From positions 51,178,960-51,242,959 of the forward strand of contig CM057839.1 in NCBI GenBank assembly GCA_030068075.1: a stretch of DNA of 64,000 nucleotides, in the 5' to 3' direction. Positions 48,029-58,180 of the stretch are shown in pieces. Numbering within the stretch: position 1 is the first letter of the stretch; each line of letters opens with the position of its first letter. A program made the translations under genes and the position numbers. The notes beneath the pieces are model-generated. The model saw nothing but the letters and a program-made list of their open reading frames with translations, ran no database searches and was not told the origin of the DNA. This DNA is from Paguma larvata (Eukaryota; Chordata; Mammalia; Carnivora; Viverridae).

Positions 48029-48446
48029 TTTCTTTAATATTTATTTATTATTATTTTTAACATTTATTCATTTTGAGAGACAGAGCGTGAGCGGGGAATG
48101 AGCAGAGAGAGAGGGAGATACAGAACCCGAAGGAGGCTCCAGACTCTGAGCTGTCAGCACAGAGCCCGACGCAGGGCCCGAGCTCACAGACTGTGAGATC
48201 ATGACCTGAGCCGAAGTCGGATGCTCAACCAACTGAGCCAGGTGCCCCAATATTTATTTATTTTGATAAAGAAGGAGAGGGAGCAGGGGAAGGGCAGAAA
48301 GAGAGAGGGAGAGAGAGAATCCGAAGCAGACTCCACACTGTCAGTGCAGAGCTCCATGTGGGGCTCAAAGTCACAAACTGTGAGATTATGACCTGAGTTG
48401 AAATCAAGAGTTGGAGGCTTACCTGACTGAGCCACCCAGGCTCCCC
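48029..48446 (-). mobile_element. Felid CAN SINE B, reverse, split by a second SINE
   Basis: The main body is 48263-48446 (end 'cacccaggctcccc'). Its T-rich tail continues at about 48029-48048 on the other side of SINE A, which landed inside it. Confidence 0.88.
48050..48248 (-). mobile_element. Felid CAN SINE A, reverse, nested in SINE B
   Basis: 'aacatttattcattttgagag' to 'gagccaggtgcccc' (part of the 'cacccag' box is lost). Perfect 14-bp duplication 'aatatttatttatt' at 48036-48049 and 48249-48262, which is the tail sequence of SINE B. Confidence 0.92.
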
Positions 48447-48839
48447 ACATATTTTACATTATGAACCAGAAAAAAAATAATATAAATTACCTACTATAGA
48501 ATTATTATAAACCTTTAACTTAAAAATAATTCTTTAAGAATATTTATTATTATTGTTCTTTATTATGGTTAACAACATTAAATAAATAAAAGAAATTTCT
48601 AAATAAAGTAAAGACCTTTCAGTCTAACAAACATATGACTAGCTGGTAATCAATTGGCAACTTCTAGAATTCAGATGGGAATTATTCATTCTGAAGACTC
48701 CATGTAGATGTCGAAAAGACAAATAGTTTTTCCACTGATGAGCCCCCTGGTCTTATCCAGAACCTGTTTACTCTTAATTTACTTAAAAATTAACAACATT
48801 GATTACCCAAAGAAGAAATCTGTCATCAAATATAAGTGC

Positions 48840-49340
48840 CAATTATATTCCAGACAATTTTTAGGTATCAGAGTTAAGCAAGAAAGCTACATTCTAGTGG
48901 GGAATGTAGACAATAAACCTGGAAACAAAGAAGTAATTAGGTAAATTCAGAGAGTGATGGATGCCCTGAGGATCACGCTGTGTAATGTGACAGCCCTGGG
49001 TCTGTGGAGGGGGGTGGGCATCATCGGTGGTTAGTTAAATGTTCTGAGAATTTATCATCTGAATGACGAGGAAGCAGGAATACACAGATCTAGGAGATCG
49101 TCCCAGGCAGAGGAAATATTAAGTACAAAGGCGCTGAGGCTGGAAAGCATTCAATCTATTTTTAAGAGAACAAGGCCGTGCAGCAGGAGCCTAGAAAGCA
49201 AGGGAAAGAGGGAGGGGAACTGAGGTAGACAAGTTTATCTCCTGTAGAGTACTGTAGGCACTTAAAGGGATTGGATTTTATTCTGGATGTGATGAGATTG
49301 CATGGGTATAAGCAAGGAACTGTTAAGATCTGATTGTGAA
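48840..49340 (-). repeat. L2 3' region, reverse
   Basis: 'gctacattctagtggggaatgtagacaataaac', 'gatcgtcccaggcagaggaaatattaagtacaaaggcgctgaggctgg' and 'ggattggattttattctggatgtgatgagatt' are in reverse L2 order. Confidence 0.82.
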
Positions 49341-50252
49341 CAAATAATAAAGAATATTAAGAGACAAAAGACAAATATGAAAATCGGATACAGTCTCAAG
49401 TCTGAAGTAACTTAGGAAAAGGACCAAGGTTCCTATACCAGGCTCACGGGCTCTGAAGGTGTCAGCGCATTACACCCTGAACAACTGATCTTCATCAGAA
49501 CAAGAAGGATCCGCCAAGGAAACGGAAAGAAAAAGACTACCATACATTTATAATAGCACTTTAATTATTTTATAAACTGTCACAGATATCATCTAAAAAT
49601 ATGCTTTTTAGAACAGCAGGGAGAGTATAATATTATAGTGTTATCTAAATAATTTACTTTATGCTTCAAGAAATAAAAGTCTTAGAGTGCCTTTACAGTA
49701 ATAAGCACATAAAAGTCCACTTTCTCTTCCTCACTATTTGCATTGCAACAATCAATCCATTCAAAAAGTATGGTTTTAAATCTACACTCGACCAAACAAA
49801 GCTAGTTCTTTCAGTGTCATTAAATCCATCCCGATCTCCTCTGCACTATTTAGGCTGTAGTCTTGTTTTCTAAGCTCTCTCCCCAGCTCACTACTCTCGG
49901 CCTCACTGGGTTCTGAAAAGAAGCAGGCCTGTAAAGGTACATCTTTTCCCGTGTGTAATTAGAAATTATGGATAAAGTGAACCTTGGCATTATGTGAATA
50001 AAACAGATTTCTTGAAAATGTACTTGCATGCTCCATCCACAAAGGATAACTTTTTGATTGGAAACATGAACCTCTCGGATTTTTCTCACCACAGGATGCT
50101 AAATGTGATCACCATCACTTCAGGTGGTGATGGCCAAATCTCTCCATTTTAGGTACATTTTTCCTTTTCTAATTAATAAGTAATTTATGAAACAATATGA
50201 ATATTCTGGTCTCCAAAAATTCTTTCACTCAGTGTTGTTGTTTTTTTACAGT

Positions 50253-50567
50253 TACACATGGCCCTTGAATAACATGTCTGAACTGGATGGGTCCACTTAT
50301 ATGCAGATTTTTGTCAACATAGTACAGTACTATAAATGTGTTTTCTTTATGATGCTCTTATAACATTTTTTTACATTACTGCAACAATACAGTATACAAT
50401 AGTTATAACATACAAATTCATTAATTGACTTGGCTATTGGTAAGGCTTCTGGTCAACAGTAAGCTATTAGTAGTTAGGTTTTGGGGAGCTAAAAGTTATA
50501 TGCAGATTTTTGACTACTCAGAGGTCATCACCCCTAATTGCTTCATCGTTTAAGGATCAAATGTGTA
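50253..50567 (+). mobile_element. Tc1/mariner-type MITE (name uncertain)
   Basis: Inverted ends: 'tacacatggcccttgaataac' at the left and the complement 'tacacatttgatccttaaac' at the right, each at a TA. Internal phrases 'gggtccacttatatgcagatttttg', 'ggtaaggcttctggtcaacagtaagctattagtagtta' and 'gagctaaaagttatatgcagattttt' belong to a common 'ggcccttgaacaacacgggt' element. No transposase. Confidence 0.82.
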
Positions 50568-50599
50568 CTCTTTTAATTATTGAGTAATAGTGCGCTCAT

Positions 50600-51450
50600 G
50601 AGGAAGCTTCGAATTTAAAGAACCACAAAAATTCCTTCCTCACCCCACCTCAGACGTTGTGTTGCATTTCCACAGAAGTCAGCTCTTTTAATTGATTCTT
50701 GTGCATCCTTCTAGAAATTTCTAATGCATAAACATTTATATATTTCTTTCTTTTTACCACAAAAAGAATCATATTATCTATGTTGTCTCCCAACTTCATT
50801 TTTTATGCATTATCCTAGACTTCTTTCCTATTACTACATATAGTAATTTATATAGATTCATATAGATTTATCTCATTCTTTTTAATGGCTATAGAGAATT
50901 CTACTTACCATTATTTATTTAACTAGTTTAACTAGTTTCCTAAGTATATATTACTACAGTTTTCACTTACAGTTTTATGATATCAAACAATGCTATCATA
51001 AATACCACTGCATATAACTTTGTCTGCTTTATGTGAATAACATTTGGAATAAAATAAAATTGCCAGGAACATAACTGCTGGCTCCAAATATATTTAATTT
51101 CTTTTCTTTTAATAGGTATTGCCAAATTTTCTTTCAAAATTGCATCAACAGTAATGCTGTTTCCTCATCCCTTCTTCCTCATCAATAATGGACATTAGCA
51201 AATTCTTTAATCTTTGCCAATACGAGAAGTGAAAGAAAAATAGCAGCTCATTAATATTTTAATTTTTATTTTTATAAACAAGAAGAATCTTGTCATGAAT
51301 ACATTGGACATTTGAAATCTTTCCTCTATGAGTTACTTATTTAAGGTCTCTGTTCTTTTTTTTATTAGGTATTCCTAATGAAGAACAACAATATTTAAAA
51401 TTTTAAGCTATGTGTTTGAAGAAATGTACAATAGCTTCATTATAATATTC
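50600..51450 (-). mobile_element. Ancient L1 3' part, reverse
   Basis: 'ctcattctttttaatggctatagagaattctac', 'acaatgctatcataaatacc', 'aggtattgccaaattttctttcaaaattgcatcaacagtaatgc' are the reverse complement of an L1M 3' region. Confidence 0.75.
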
Positions 51451-51652
51451 ATAAAATATTATTTTAGTTGGTAATCTGTACCTAAGAAACCCTCCCTCAA
51501 ACAAAGCTATAGTTCCTGGAAGTATATATTTAGTTTCACTATGTTTAATACACTTTTAACTACTTAGCTTTTAGAATGAGAATACTTTTATAAATGTGCT
51601 AGAGAATTTTCTGTATTAATATCTCAATTCTTTTTTAAAAATTCAAATTTCT

Positions 51653-51877
51653 GGGGCGCCTGGGTGGCTCAGTCGGTTGAGCGTCCGACTTCGGCTCAGG
51701 TCATGATCTTGCGGTCTGTGAGTTCGAGCCCCGCGTCGGGCTCTGTGTTGACAGCTCAGAGCCTGGAGCCTGCTTCCGATTCTGTGTCTCCCTCTCTCTC
51801 TGCCCTTCCCCTGTTCACGCTGTGCCTCTATGTCTCTCAAAAATAAATAAACATTTAAAAAAAATTAAAAAAAAAAA
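51653..51877 (+). mobile_element. Felid CAN SINE, forward, close to consensus
   Basis: Head 'ggggcgcctgggtggctcag', 'cggttgagcgtccgacttcg', 'gagttcgagccccgcgtcggg' with its CpGs kept, and 'caaaaataaataaacattt' plus A tail. Duplication 'attcaaatttct' (51641-51652 and 51878-51889) is perfect. One of the least decayed copies here. Confidence 0.97.
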
Positions 51878-52170
51878 ATTCAAATTTCTATGTGCAAGTA
51901 GTAGGAAACAATCAAAAATTAAGAAATCAGCATATTGACCTTGAGGTAACACTTTAGAACCACTAATCTCATCTGCAGTTTTTTATTTAGTGCTAAATGT
52001 AGAAGGCATTTCTAAGAACAGGAAAACCAAAAATCTAAATTAAATCTGCCTAGAGAAAGCACTGTACATCTATCTTTCACTATTACGTGAGCTACTCTCT
52101 TTCTACTTTAAAAATCAATTCTGTCTAGCCCTGGAGTAAACAGTCACGGGTTGGAGTGTGATAAGAACTT

Positions 52171-52172
52171 GC
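52171..52172 (-). promoter_or_regulatory. VWA8: GC 5' splice site of VWA8 intron 34620-52172
   Basis: On the transcript strand the exon ends ...GATCAG and the intron begins gcaagttctt. Every position of the donor except +2 matches the U1 consensus (CAG|GcAAGT), the classic compensation seen in the about one percent of mammalian introns that are GC-AG. No usable GT lies within the next few bases, and moving the junction would break the perfect 37-codon exon and the match to VWA8. Confidence 0.85.
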
Positions 52173-52283
52173 CTGATCAACGTAAAAAGCCGTGCCTGCG
52201 CGGATCTCTCGTCGCTGTTTGAGATCAGTTTCGGTGGTGTCCCTTGATAGGGCAATGTATTCAACTTCCCGTTTGGTCAGCTC
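52173..52283 (-). CDS. VWA8: VWA8 coding exon B (first AAA+ module)
   Basis: 111 bp, exactly 37 codons in phase 0 at both ends, starting ELTKREVEYIALSRDTTETD and ending AGTAFYVDQ. The acceptor is 'ctgctgcacag'. The donor is 'gcaagt' directly after GTTGATCAG, so this is a GC-AG intron with otherwise perfect consensus. The REVEYIALSRDTTETDLKQRREI segment is the module's strand 2 and the start of the pre-sensor insertions of the midasin/MoxR-like AAA+ fold, where 'L-x-R-D-T-T' recurs in the VWA8 repeats. About residues 125-161. Nearly identical to recalled human (V instead of I before DQ). Confidence 0.95.
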
Positions 52284-52616
52284 CTGTGCAGCAGAGAGTG
52301 AAATTGTTCCAAAATTAAACCAAATTCCCAACATATGCTTGGGAGTCAGTTATTTAACAATGCCACCACCCCGAGAAGAGCATTTTAAATGAAATTACGA
52401 GTCTTCGCTTTGAGAAAAACACAAAACATTGTGCACTGATTGAAACATGTATGTACCGCTCCTCAGAGCTCTCCTTTACTGCACCCGGTAGTTTGCTACT
52501 TAATAATTATGTACTTCTTTAGCAATTATAACCATATCAGAGCTTATAAATCTTAATGTATTCTACAGAATTCTTTTCAAATATCACGAGTAATAACTTG
52601 CCAACTTGGTTTTGTT

Positions 52617-52640
52617 TTTTTGTTTGTTTGTTTGTTTGTT
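52617..52640. repeat. (GTTT)n microsatellite
   Basis: 'gttttgtttttttgtttgtttgtttgtttgtttttttac'. Slippage-prone T/G run. Confidence 0.9.
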
Positions 52641-52862
52641 TTTTTACAAATGATAGCCATTTTAGTAAGTAATGTTCACCTTATTTTAAAAGGGTGATTC
52701 AAATTAATTAAGTCCATTAACCAATGTTTACCAACTGTCTGTGATATATTAGGTCACACTCTACCAAGTGTGAAAATAAGGTAAATACCAGTAGTCAGGT
52801 CAACAGAAGAGAGAAGGAAGACATACATAGATAGCATTTCAGGAAGGAAAAGTTGAAGAAAG

Positions 52863-53010
52863 ATTAAAGTAGGAGGAGCAGGAGCAGGAGCAGGAGCAGG
52901 AGGAGGAGGGAGAGGAGGAGAGGAGGAGAGGAAGGAGGAGAGGAAGGAGGAGAGGAAGGAGGAGAGGAAGGAGGAGAGGAAGGAGGAGAGGAAGGAGGAG
53001 AGGGAAAAAA
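52863..53010 (+). repeat. Polypurine minisatellite, 12-bp unit
   Basis: About 148 bases of nearly pure purine. It starts with 'ggagca' units and passes into repeats of a 12-bp unit 'gaaggaggagag' (about six in tandem at 52930-53003). It is CU-rich on the VWA8 transcript strand. Confidence 0.95.
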
Positions 53011-53185
53011 GAATTCTTTCATAAAAAACACTTCTGATTTGAAGGAGAAATCATCCAGAATCCATTTCTTTTAGAATAGTTTATGCATCCCTAATGTCAT
53101 TTTTCCCTGCCTGTGACAATCACATACAAAAAGGTTTTAACATTATCCTTGGTTTTACAACACTAAATTAAAAACAATGATGTTC

Positions 53186-53412
53186 AGGACACCTGGGTGG
53201 CTCAGTTGGTTCAGCATCCAACTCTTGATTTCGGCTCGGGTCATGATTTCATGGTTCGTGAGTTCGAGCCCCACATCCGGCTCTGTGCTGGCAGTATGGA
53301 GCCTGCTTGGGATTCTCTCTCTCTCCCTCTCTCTCTGTTCACCCCCCACTTGTGCTCGCTCTCTCTCTTCAAATAAATAAATAAACTTTAAAAAATAAAT
53401 AAATAAATACAT
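53186..53412 (+). mobile_element. Felid CAN SINE, forward
   Basis: 'aggacacctgggtggctcag', 'gttcgtgagttcgagcccc', tail (AAAT)n. Duplication 'aaacaatgatgttc' (53172-53185 and 53413-53426), perfect. Confidence 0.95.
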
Positions 53413-53908
53413 AAACAATGATGTTCTCCAATTGAGTAAGGCATACAATACGTTCTTATTAAACAGAGAGAACAAATTAATCTACTGAAGTAGAAGAGAA
53501 AAAAATGAATGAGCTGAATGAGCATGCCATTAATGGTAAAAGAGGATATTTCACACAACAGGATTTTTTTTTCTCTGCCATATCATGTTGATAAAAATAT
53601 ATCATAGTTGTCATCTTGTTTTTATAAAATATGCCTGTTCCCATACACCATAAATTTAATGTATGGAAAGTTGAAAACATTTTAAGTAGAGAAAACACAC
53701 ATCATAGTGGTGAAGATGTGTTGATACCAAACAATATTTTTCTAAATAAGAACGAATTGCCTCTGAAAGCACAATTTTGGACTAGAGACCCAATTTCTCT
53801 TTTTAGCAGATACCTCCTTCCTGTTTCTTAACATATCACTGGTACCTTGTCTGTTTCACTGATTGTTGAATGTGATCACCGGGAAACCCTGTCAAATTGG
53901 TTAACTAA

Positions 53909-54118
53909 ACAATACCTCTTATTGTTAAACTGTACCCTAGTAACACCCTGAACTGCCACACCAAGGATATTATCCTCAGTCTCGACAGCTTCCTGGATTC
54001 TTCCTCAGGCAAGACAAACACCAACGTCTCCTCAGCTGCTGCTTCCCAGGAATGGTATGAGCAAATTCACAAACAGTACCAGGAGCGGCAGATGGAGGAG
54101 GCAGCCGTGGTCTGTTGA
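53909..54118 (+). pseudogene. Putative processed-pseudogene fragment, source gene not recognised
   Basis: An open frame of 69 codons with no start codon at its head, closed by TGA. The last part has strongly protein-like composition: a serine/alanine-rich stretch (GKTNTNVSSAAASQ), then EWYEQIHKQYQERQMEEAA, a charged, probably helical C-terminus. It sits on the opposite strand to VWA8, and no splice sites frame it. Upstream the frame is closed by stops, and downstream there are T runs but no A tail or target duplication. I infer the 3' coding end of a retrocopied mRNA. A chance open frame or an unknown antisense exon are alternatives. Confidence 0.5.
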
Positions 54119-55284
54119 GTTTTTTTGGTTTTTTTTTGTTTTTTGAGCTATCTAGAAAACTCCTTCTATATAAATTAAATATGAAGTAAACACAACTATC
54201 AAATTATGCCCCCAAATCTCTGCTTGTGAAGACTTCATCTACTCTGGATTTTACTAAGCACAGGATCTTACATCTAATGGTACCAGTACCCACTGCAGAG
54301 TTTACAAGGCAGCTTAGGCTAGTAAGTTTTCTTATGTGTATTTCCACACCCTAAAGCTGCCTCAGCTGTGTTTTCACAATTTGAAGTTTGTTGCTGTTTT
54401 CTCTTTTTAAAGGTACAGGTTTCACACTTAGAGACTTATACAGCATTTCTGAACCAACAAGACACCTTTAATCTCCTAGCCCTTTTCATTCCACATTTCT
54501 AACAAGCTTCAGAATCTTGCCAGAAACAAAATCAAAATGAGGTATTGTGGTCTTTGAAATGAACCAGGTATAATGGATTCTTGGTAGCGGACTCTGCATT
54601 CGTAGACACGCCACTTTTGCCTTGTTTATCAATAAAATGAGGATAATACTACAACGACCCATTACACCTCATAAGCTCATTCTAGAAACAAATAAAAGAT
54701 ATGAAAGATGTGGGCTAGAAAGAGTTAAGTTCTGACTTGTCCATTGTATTTTTATCATCCTCACCCTACAAGATTTTGGAAGTAAGCAAAATAAATTTAC
54801 CCCTGAAATAAAAGAGTACATGAAGCATATTCCAAACAGCACAGAAATCAATTCTTCAATATCAGGTAACACAAGGAAGCTTAAAGCAAAGTCCTCCCCT
54901 TCAGCCTAAACAATATCTTCAGACAGAAAAGCTTCATCTGATGGCAATCTCCCTTCCATCAGAACAGCAATGACTATTAACGCAGGCAAACTGGGAAAAA
55001 AAGTCTTATACGATTTTTTTTATTTGGGTTGAGATTTTAATATTTCAACTCACTTCACAAATGTACTCAGAGAACTACACACACGTAAGAGGATAACAGG
55101 TTAAAAAGAAGATTTGAAGTCTATCTCTATCATGTACTAGCTGGAAAAAGCCCGAGTGAATTATTTAATAAACTTGTTTTATCCTTTATAAAGGAAAAAA
55201 GTGTGTAACATACAAGAGGTATTTTACAAACTGTAGGCTCCCTTAAAAGACCATATAATATCAAAAAGTCAAGAGAATTATTTG

Positions 55285-55515
55285 ACTTTTTAAAATGTGG
55301 ATCTTAAATACAGAGAACAATCTGAGGGTTGATGAGGGGATGGAGGAGATGGGAAACTGGGTGCTGGGCACTGAGGAGGGCACTTGTTGGGATGTGCACT
55401 GGGTGTTGTATGTAAGCAATGAACCATGGGAATCTACCACAAAAACCAAACTTTACACATGGTATGTTAGCCTATTTGATAATAAATTATATTAAAAAAT
55501 AAATACATACATATA
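55285..55515 (+). mobile_element. Carnivore L1 3' end, 5'-truncated
   Basis: 'cagagaacaatctgagggttgatgagggga', 'ggcactgaggagggcacttgttgggatg', 'cactgggtgttgtatg' and 'gataataaattatattaaaaa' match the carnivore L1 3' UTR. The G-rich stretch is shorter than in the copy at 24005. Confidence 0.87.
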
Positions 55516-55905
55516 ATAAAGAATATTTCCTGAGTAATAATAAATATAAACTATATAAAATTAATGTAATATAACATATTATATAATGTAATATAAAAAT
55601 AAGTTTTGTTTTGTAACCTCATAGTTGCTAATTCTATCTGATACTCATTGCCTGAATTTATATTTCTTTTTTACCAGAAGTTGAGAACTTTCTAGTTACA
55701 TAAAGCTATAAACAATAAATATACATCTGCTTCTCAAATAACTTATTCCAAACTCTTTATTAAAAAAAGCATCCTTCATTATTAAAATTTTTTTCAAGTA
55801 ATGAATAATCTTGATACTTTTTGTAAATTCTTTATCATAATTTATATTAGAACATAATTAATCAATGTTAAGACCCTTAGGAATCCATAAGAATCGATTG
55901 CTTAC

Positions 55906-56036
55906 CAGGTACTGCATAGCAATCGAGCGTCGAAGAGGCCCAGGAGGGCCTATTAGAAAGACATCTTGCCCCAAAAGATCCTTCTGCATTATCCATCTTA
56001 GATGCTGAATTACAGATTGAGCCAGAGAGTCTGAAA
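55906..56036 (-). CDS. VWA8: VWA8 coding exon A (first AAA+ module, degenerate P-loop)
   Basis: 131 bp, 44 codons if the previous exon supplies the first base of the initial Ile codon. The translation reads ISDSLAQSVIQHLRWIMQKD and continues through LLGQDVFLIGPPGPLRRS to end at AMQYL. The acceptor follows a T-rich tract ending in 'gcttgaag' (AG complement at 56037-56038). The donor is 'gtaagc' (complement at 55900-55905). The stretch FLIGPPGPLRRS sits where a Walker A loop is expected (V-F-L-I-G-P-P-G), but the usual GK[S/T] is replaced by PLRRS. Recalled human VWA8 has the same residues, so this is a family property and not damage in this animal. A helix rich in Q, W and K precedes it. It corresponds to about residues 81-124. 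Confidence 0.92.
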
Positions 56037-56296
56037 CTTCAAGCAGAAAAAAAAAGATGAAATGAAATGCAAATCAGACTACTACTTATAAACCTCCAAG
56101 CAATCAATGCATATAATGTATTTTACTTTAAAAAGTGTATCTATCTATATACATGAACAACACACATATTCATTGATACTTCCAGCTGGTGAATTCTCAC
56201 ACTGCTTTACAATAAAACCATTGTTATCAATGTTAAAACAGGACAAAGTTTATGATACCACAAAGAATCATATAATCTCACACTTATTATTTACTT

Positions 56297-56397
56297 AGTT
56301 TATTTATTTATTTTGAGAAAGAGAGAGTGAGAGAGCATGAGCAGGCGAGGGTCAGAGATAAAGGGGGAGGGAGGGAGGGGGGGGAAGGAGGGAGGGG

Positions 56398-56435
<38 letters not shown>

Positions 56436-56560
56436 CTCAAGGAGGCTCTGCACTGCCAGCATGGAGCCCGATGCAGGGGTCGAACCCATGAACTGGGAGA
56501 TCACGACCTGAGCCAAAACCAAGACTCAGATCCTTAACTGACTGAGCCACCCGGGAGCCT
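56297..56560 (-). mobile_element. Felid CAN SINE, reverse, with expanded G/GA tract
   Basis: 'gtttatttatttattttgagaaagag' to 'cacccgggagcct'. The internal purine segment has grown to (GGGA)n/G9 and (GA)n at 56360-56433. Confidence 0.9.
56360..56433 (+). repeat. G-rich (GGGA)n and (GA)n tract
   Basis: 'gggggagggagggaggggggggg' style run with at least six separate G3+ tracts, followed by 16 GA units. Strong sequence potential for a G-quadruplex on this strand. Confidence 0.9.
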
Positions 56561-56959
56561 CTAATACCACATTTAAAAGCTTATAGGAACATTTGAATGA
56601 ACACATTTAGGTGTCACTAAAGAAACACAAGTGATTTTCAAGGGTGATATAAGGAATTAGAATCATTTTCACAATTCTATAACCCAATGCTTTTGTTCTA
56701 AAATGGGACAATGATTATCACAGTCTTTAAAATTTTAAGAAAACTATATTACAACTTAAGTTGGAAAGGGTTGTGAGACCTCTCAAACTTCACAGTTAGA
56801 AGGTTTGAAGACTTAAATGTGCAACTGTTGGGAATAGAAGACTACTTCATTCAGTGCCCTTCTAAGTCTGTCATTAAATCGCCTGTCAATCTGCCCATCT
56901 GCCTAAGCTTTATAAATGTGTGAACTAACACAGTTAATTTGTGTTTGCTCATTTGTAAA

Positions 56960-57310
56960 TCACTCAGCGACCCAGAAAGTGCATTGCTAGGTATATAAGA
57001 GAAACTCTTGCCCTCGTACATCGGTAGACATATAGAACACTCACGGAGTGTTATTCAATACAAAACTGAATACAGCAAAGAAAAACTACAGCTTATTCAT
57101 TCTTTAAAAAATAAAACTACAACTGAAGACTGGAAGTGGATAAAATACACACGAAGAATATTACAGAACAACAAAAACAGAATGAACTACCACTACTTCC
57201 AACAATATGTTTAACTCTTAAAAGGTATAGTGTTAAGTGAAAATGTAAGTCACAGAATAAATCCTGTATGATGCTATTTTGATAATGCTCAGTAAACTGC
57301 AAACTGAATT
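56960..57310 (+). mobile_element. L1 3' end fragment
   Basis: 'cattgctaggtatataagagaaactcttgc', 'acggagtgttattcaatacaaaactg', 'aaaggtatagtgttaagtgaaaatgtaagtcacagaataa' are old L1 3' phrases. Confidence 0.65.
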
Positions 57311-57509
57311 CATTAGAAATATATATATATATGTAATAAAACAGTGCTTGAAAAGCAAAAAATCAAGAGAATGATAAATTTAGAATAAAGGATACTTGGG
57401 CATGAAATCAGAGATTCTCATGAATAGCTTCAATGATTTTTGGTAATATTCTAGTTCCTATACAGAATGTGGGTTACAGTGTTTGCTTTATGATTGTGCT
57501 GCATTTTAC

Positions 57510-57535
57510 ACACACAAACACACACACACACACAT
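57510..57535. repeat. (CA)n microsatellite
   Basis: 'cacacacaaacacacacacacacacacat' with one A interruption. Confidence 0.9.
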
Positions 57536-57769
57536 ATCCTAAAAGTCCTTTATATGTACTGAATATATTCCATACTTTTTACACTTTGTTTGATCACCCA
57601 GTGAGGTCAAGAAAGAATTCAAACTAAGAACACTTGCCAAGCTAAAGCTGTGCTTTTCCCACCACCTTCAACCGCACAATATCACAAGGGTAGTATCCCC
57701 CCAACCAATCCCCACAAAGCTAACGTTTAATCATTGCAAAAAATAGACAAATTTCTGATTTTCTTTATC

Positions 57770-58180
57770 AGGGTGAGAACAAGGTTTAGGGCAGCCTGCT
57801 TGGGTTATCATGTCACTGGGATCACACTAAAGCATCTTATAATTTCCCCAAACCAAGTACCTCTATGTCCAAAAATCAGGAAGACTCATCACCTAATAAT
57901 CAGAGGTCTCCTGTCCTCTATGAATCCTTTACAACATGCATAGGGAGCATATCACCCCCAAGGGGGCAAAATCTGAGGTTAAAGAGGGGTTGAAAAGAAT
58001 TCTTAGATATTACAAGGGTCTGTTGTCCACCAAAGGGATACTGTGCATAAAAGATATACGGTATATCTGTGGTACTGACAATTCATTAGATTGGGTAAAG
58101 ACAATGGGGGAAGGGGCATAAATGGCTTTAGGAGAGCAATAATGAAAAACAGATTGAGAAACGCTGCTCTAAGACCTAGA
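57770..58180. repeat. Possible old DNA transposon (hAT-like), unassigned
   Basis: Ends in 'cagattgagaaacgctgctct', the kind of inverted terminus seen in hAT elements. The interior does not match a family I can recall. Confidence 0.3.

Larger units (their letters stand above)
34620..52172 (-). other. VWA8: VWA8 intron B-C, GC-AG type, 17.5 kb
   Basis: The largest complete intron in the window. Its contents are listed individually: MIRs, L2, an ERVL-type LTR, several L1 pieces, nine SINEs, a mariner-like MITE and a 35-bp tandem duplication. 36060-37380, 42500-43180 and 45930-46680 are AT-rich and show nothing I can assign. Confidence 0.85.
52284..55905 (-). other. VWA8: VWA8 intron A-B
   Basis: 3.6 kb. 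Contains a (GTTT)n run at 52617-52640, a purine minisatellite at 52863-53010, a SINE at 53186, a pseudogene-like fragment at 53909-54118 and a young L1 3' end at 55285. 54125-55280 is AT-rich with no recognised element. Confidence 0.85.

Noticed and set aside
51653..51730. tRNA-like sequence at the SINE heads
   Set aside because: The head derives from a tRNA and keeps box A/B-like text, but there is no intact cloverleaf or anticodon stem; it is a SINE and not a tRNA gene.
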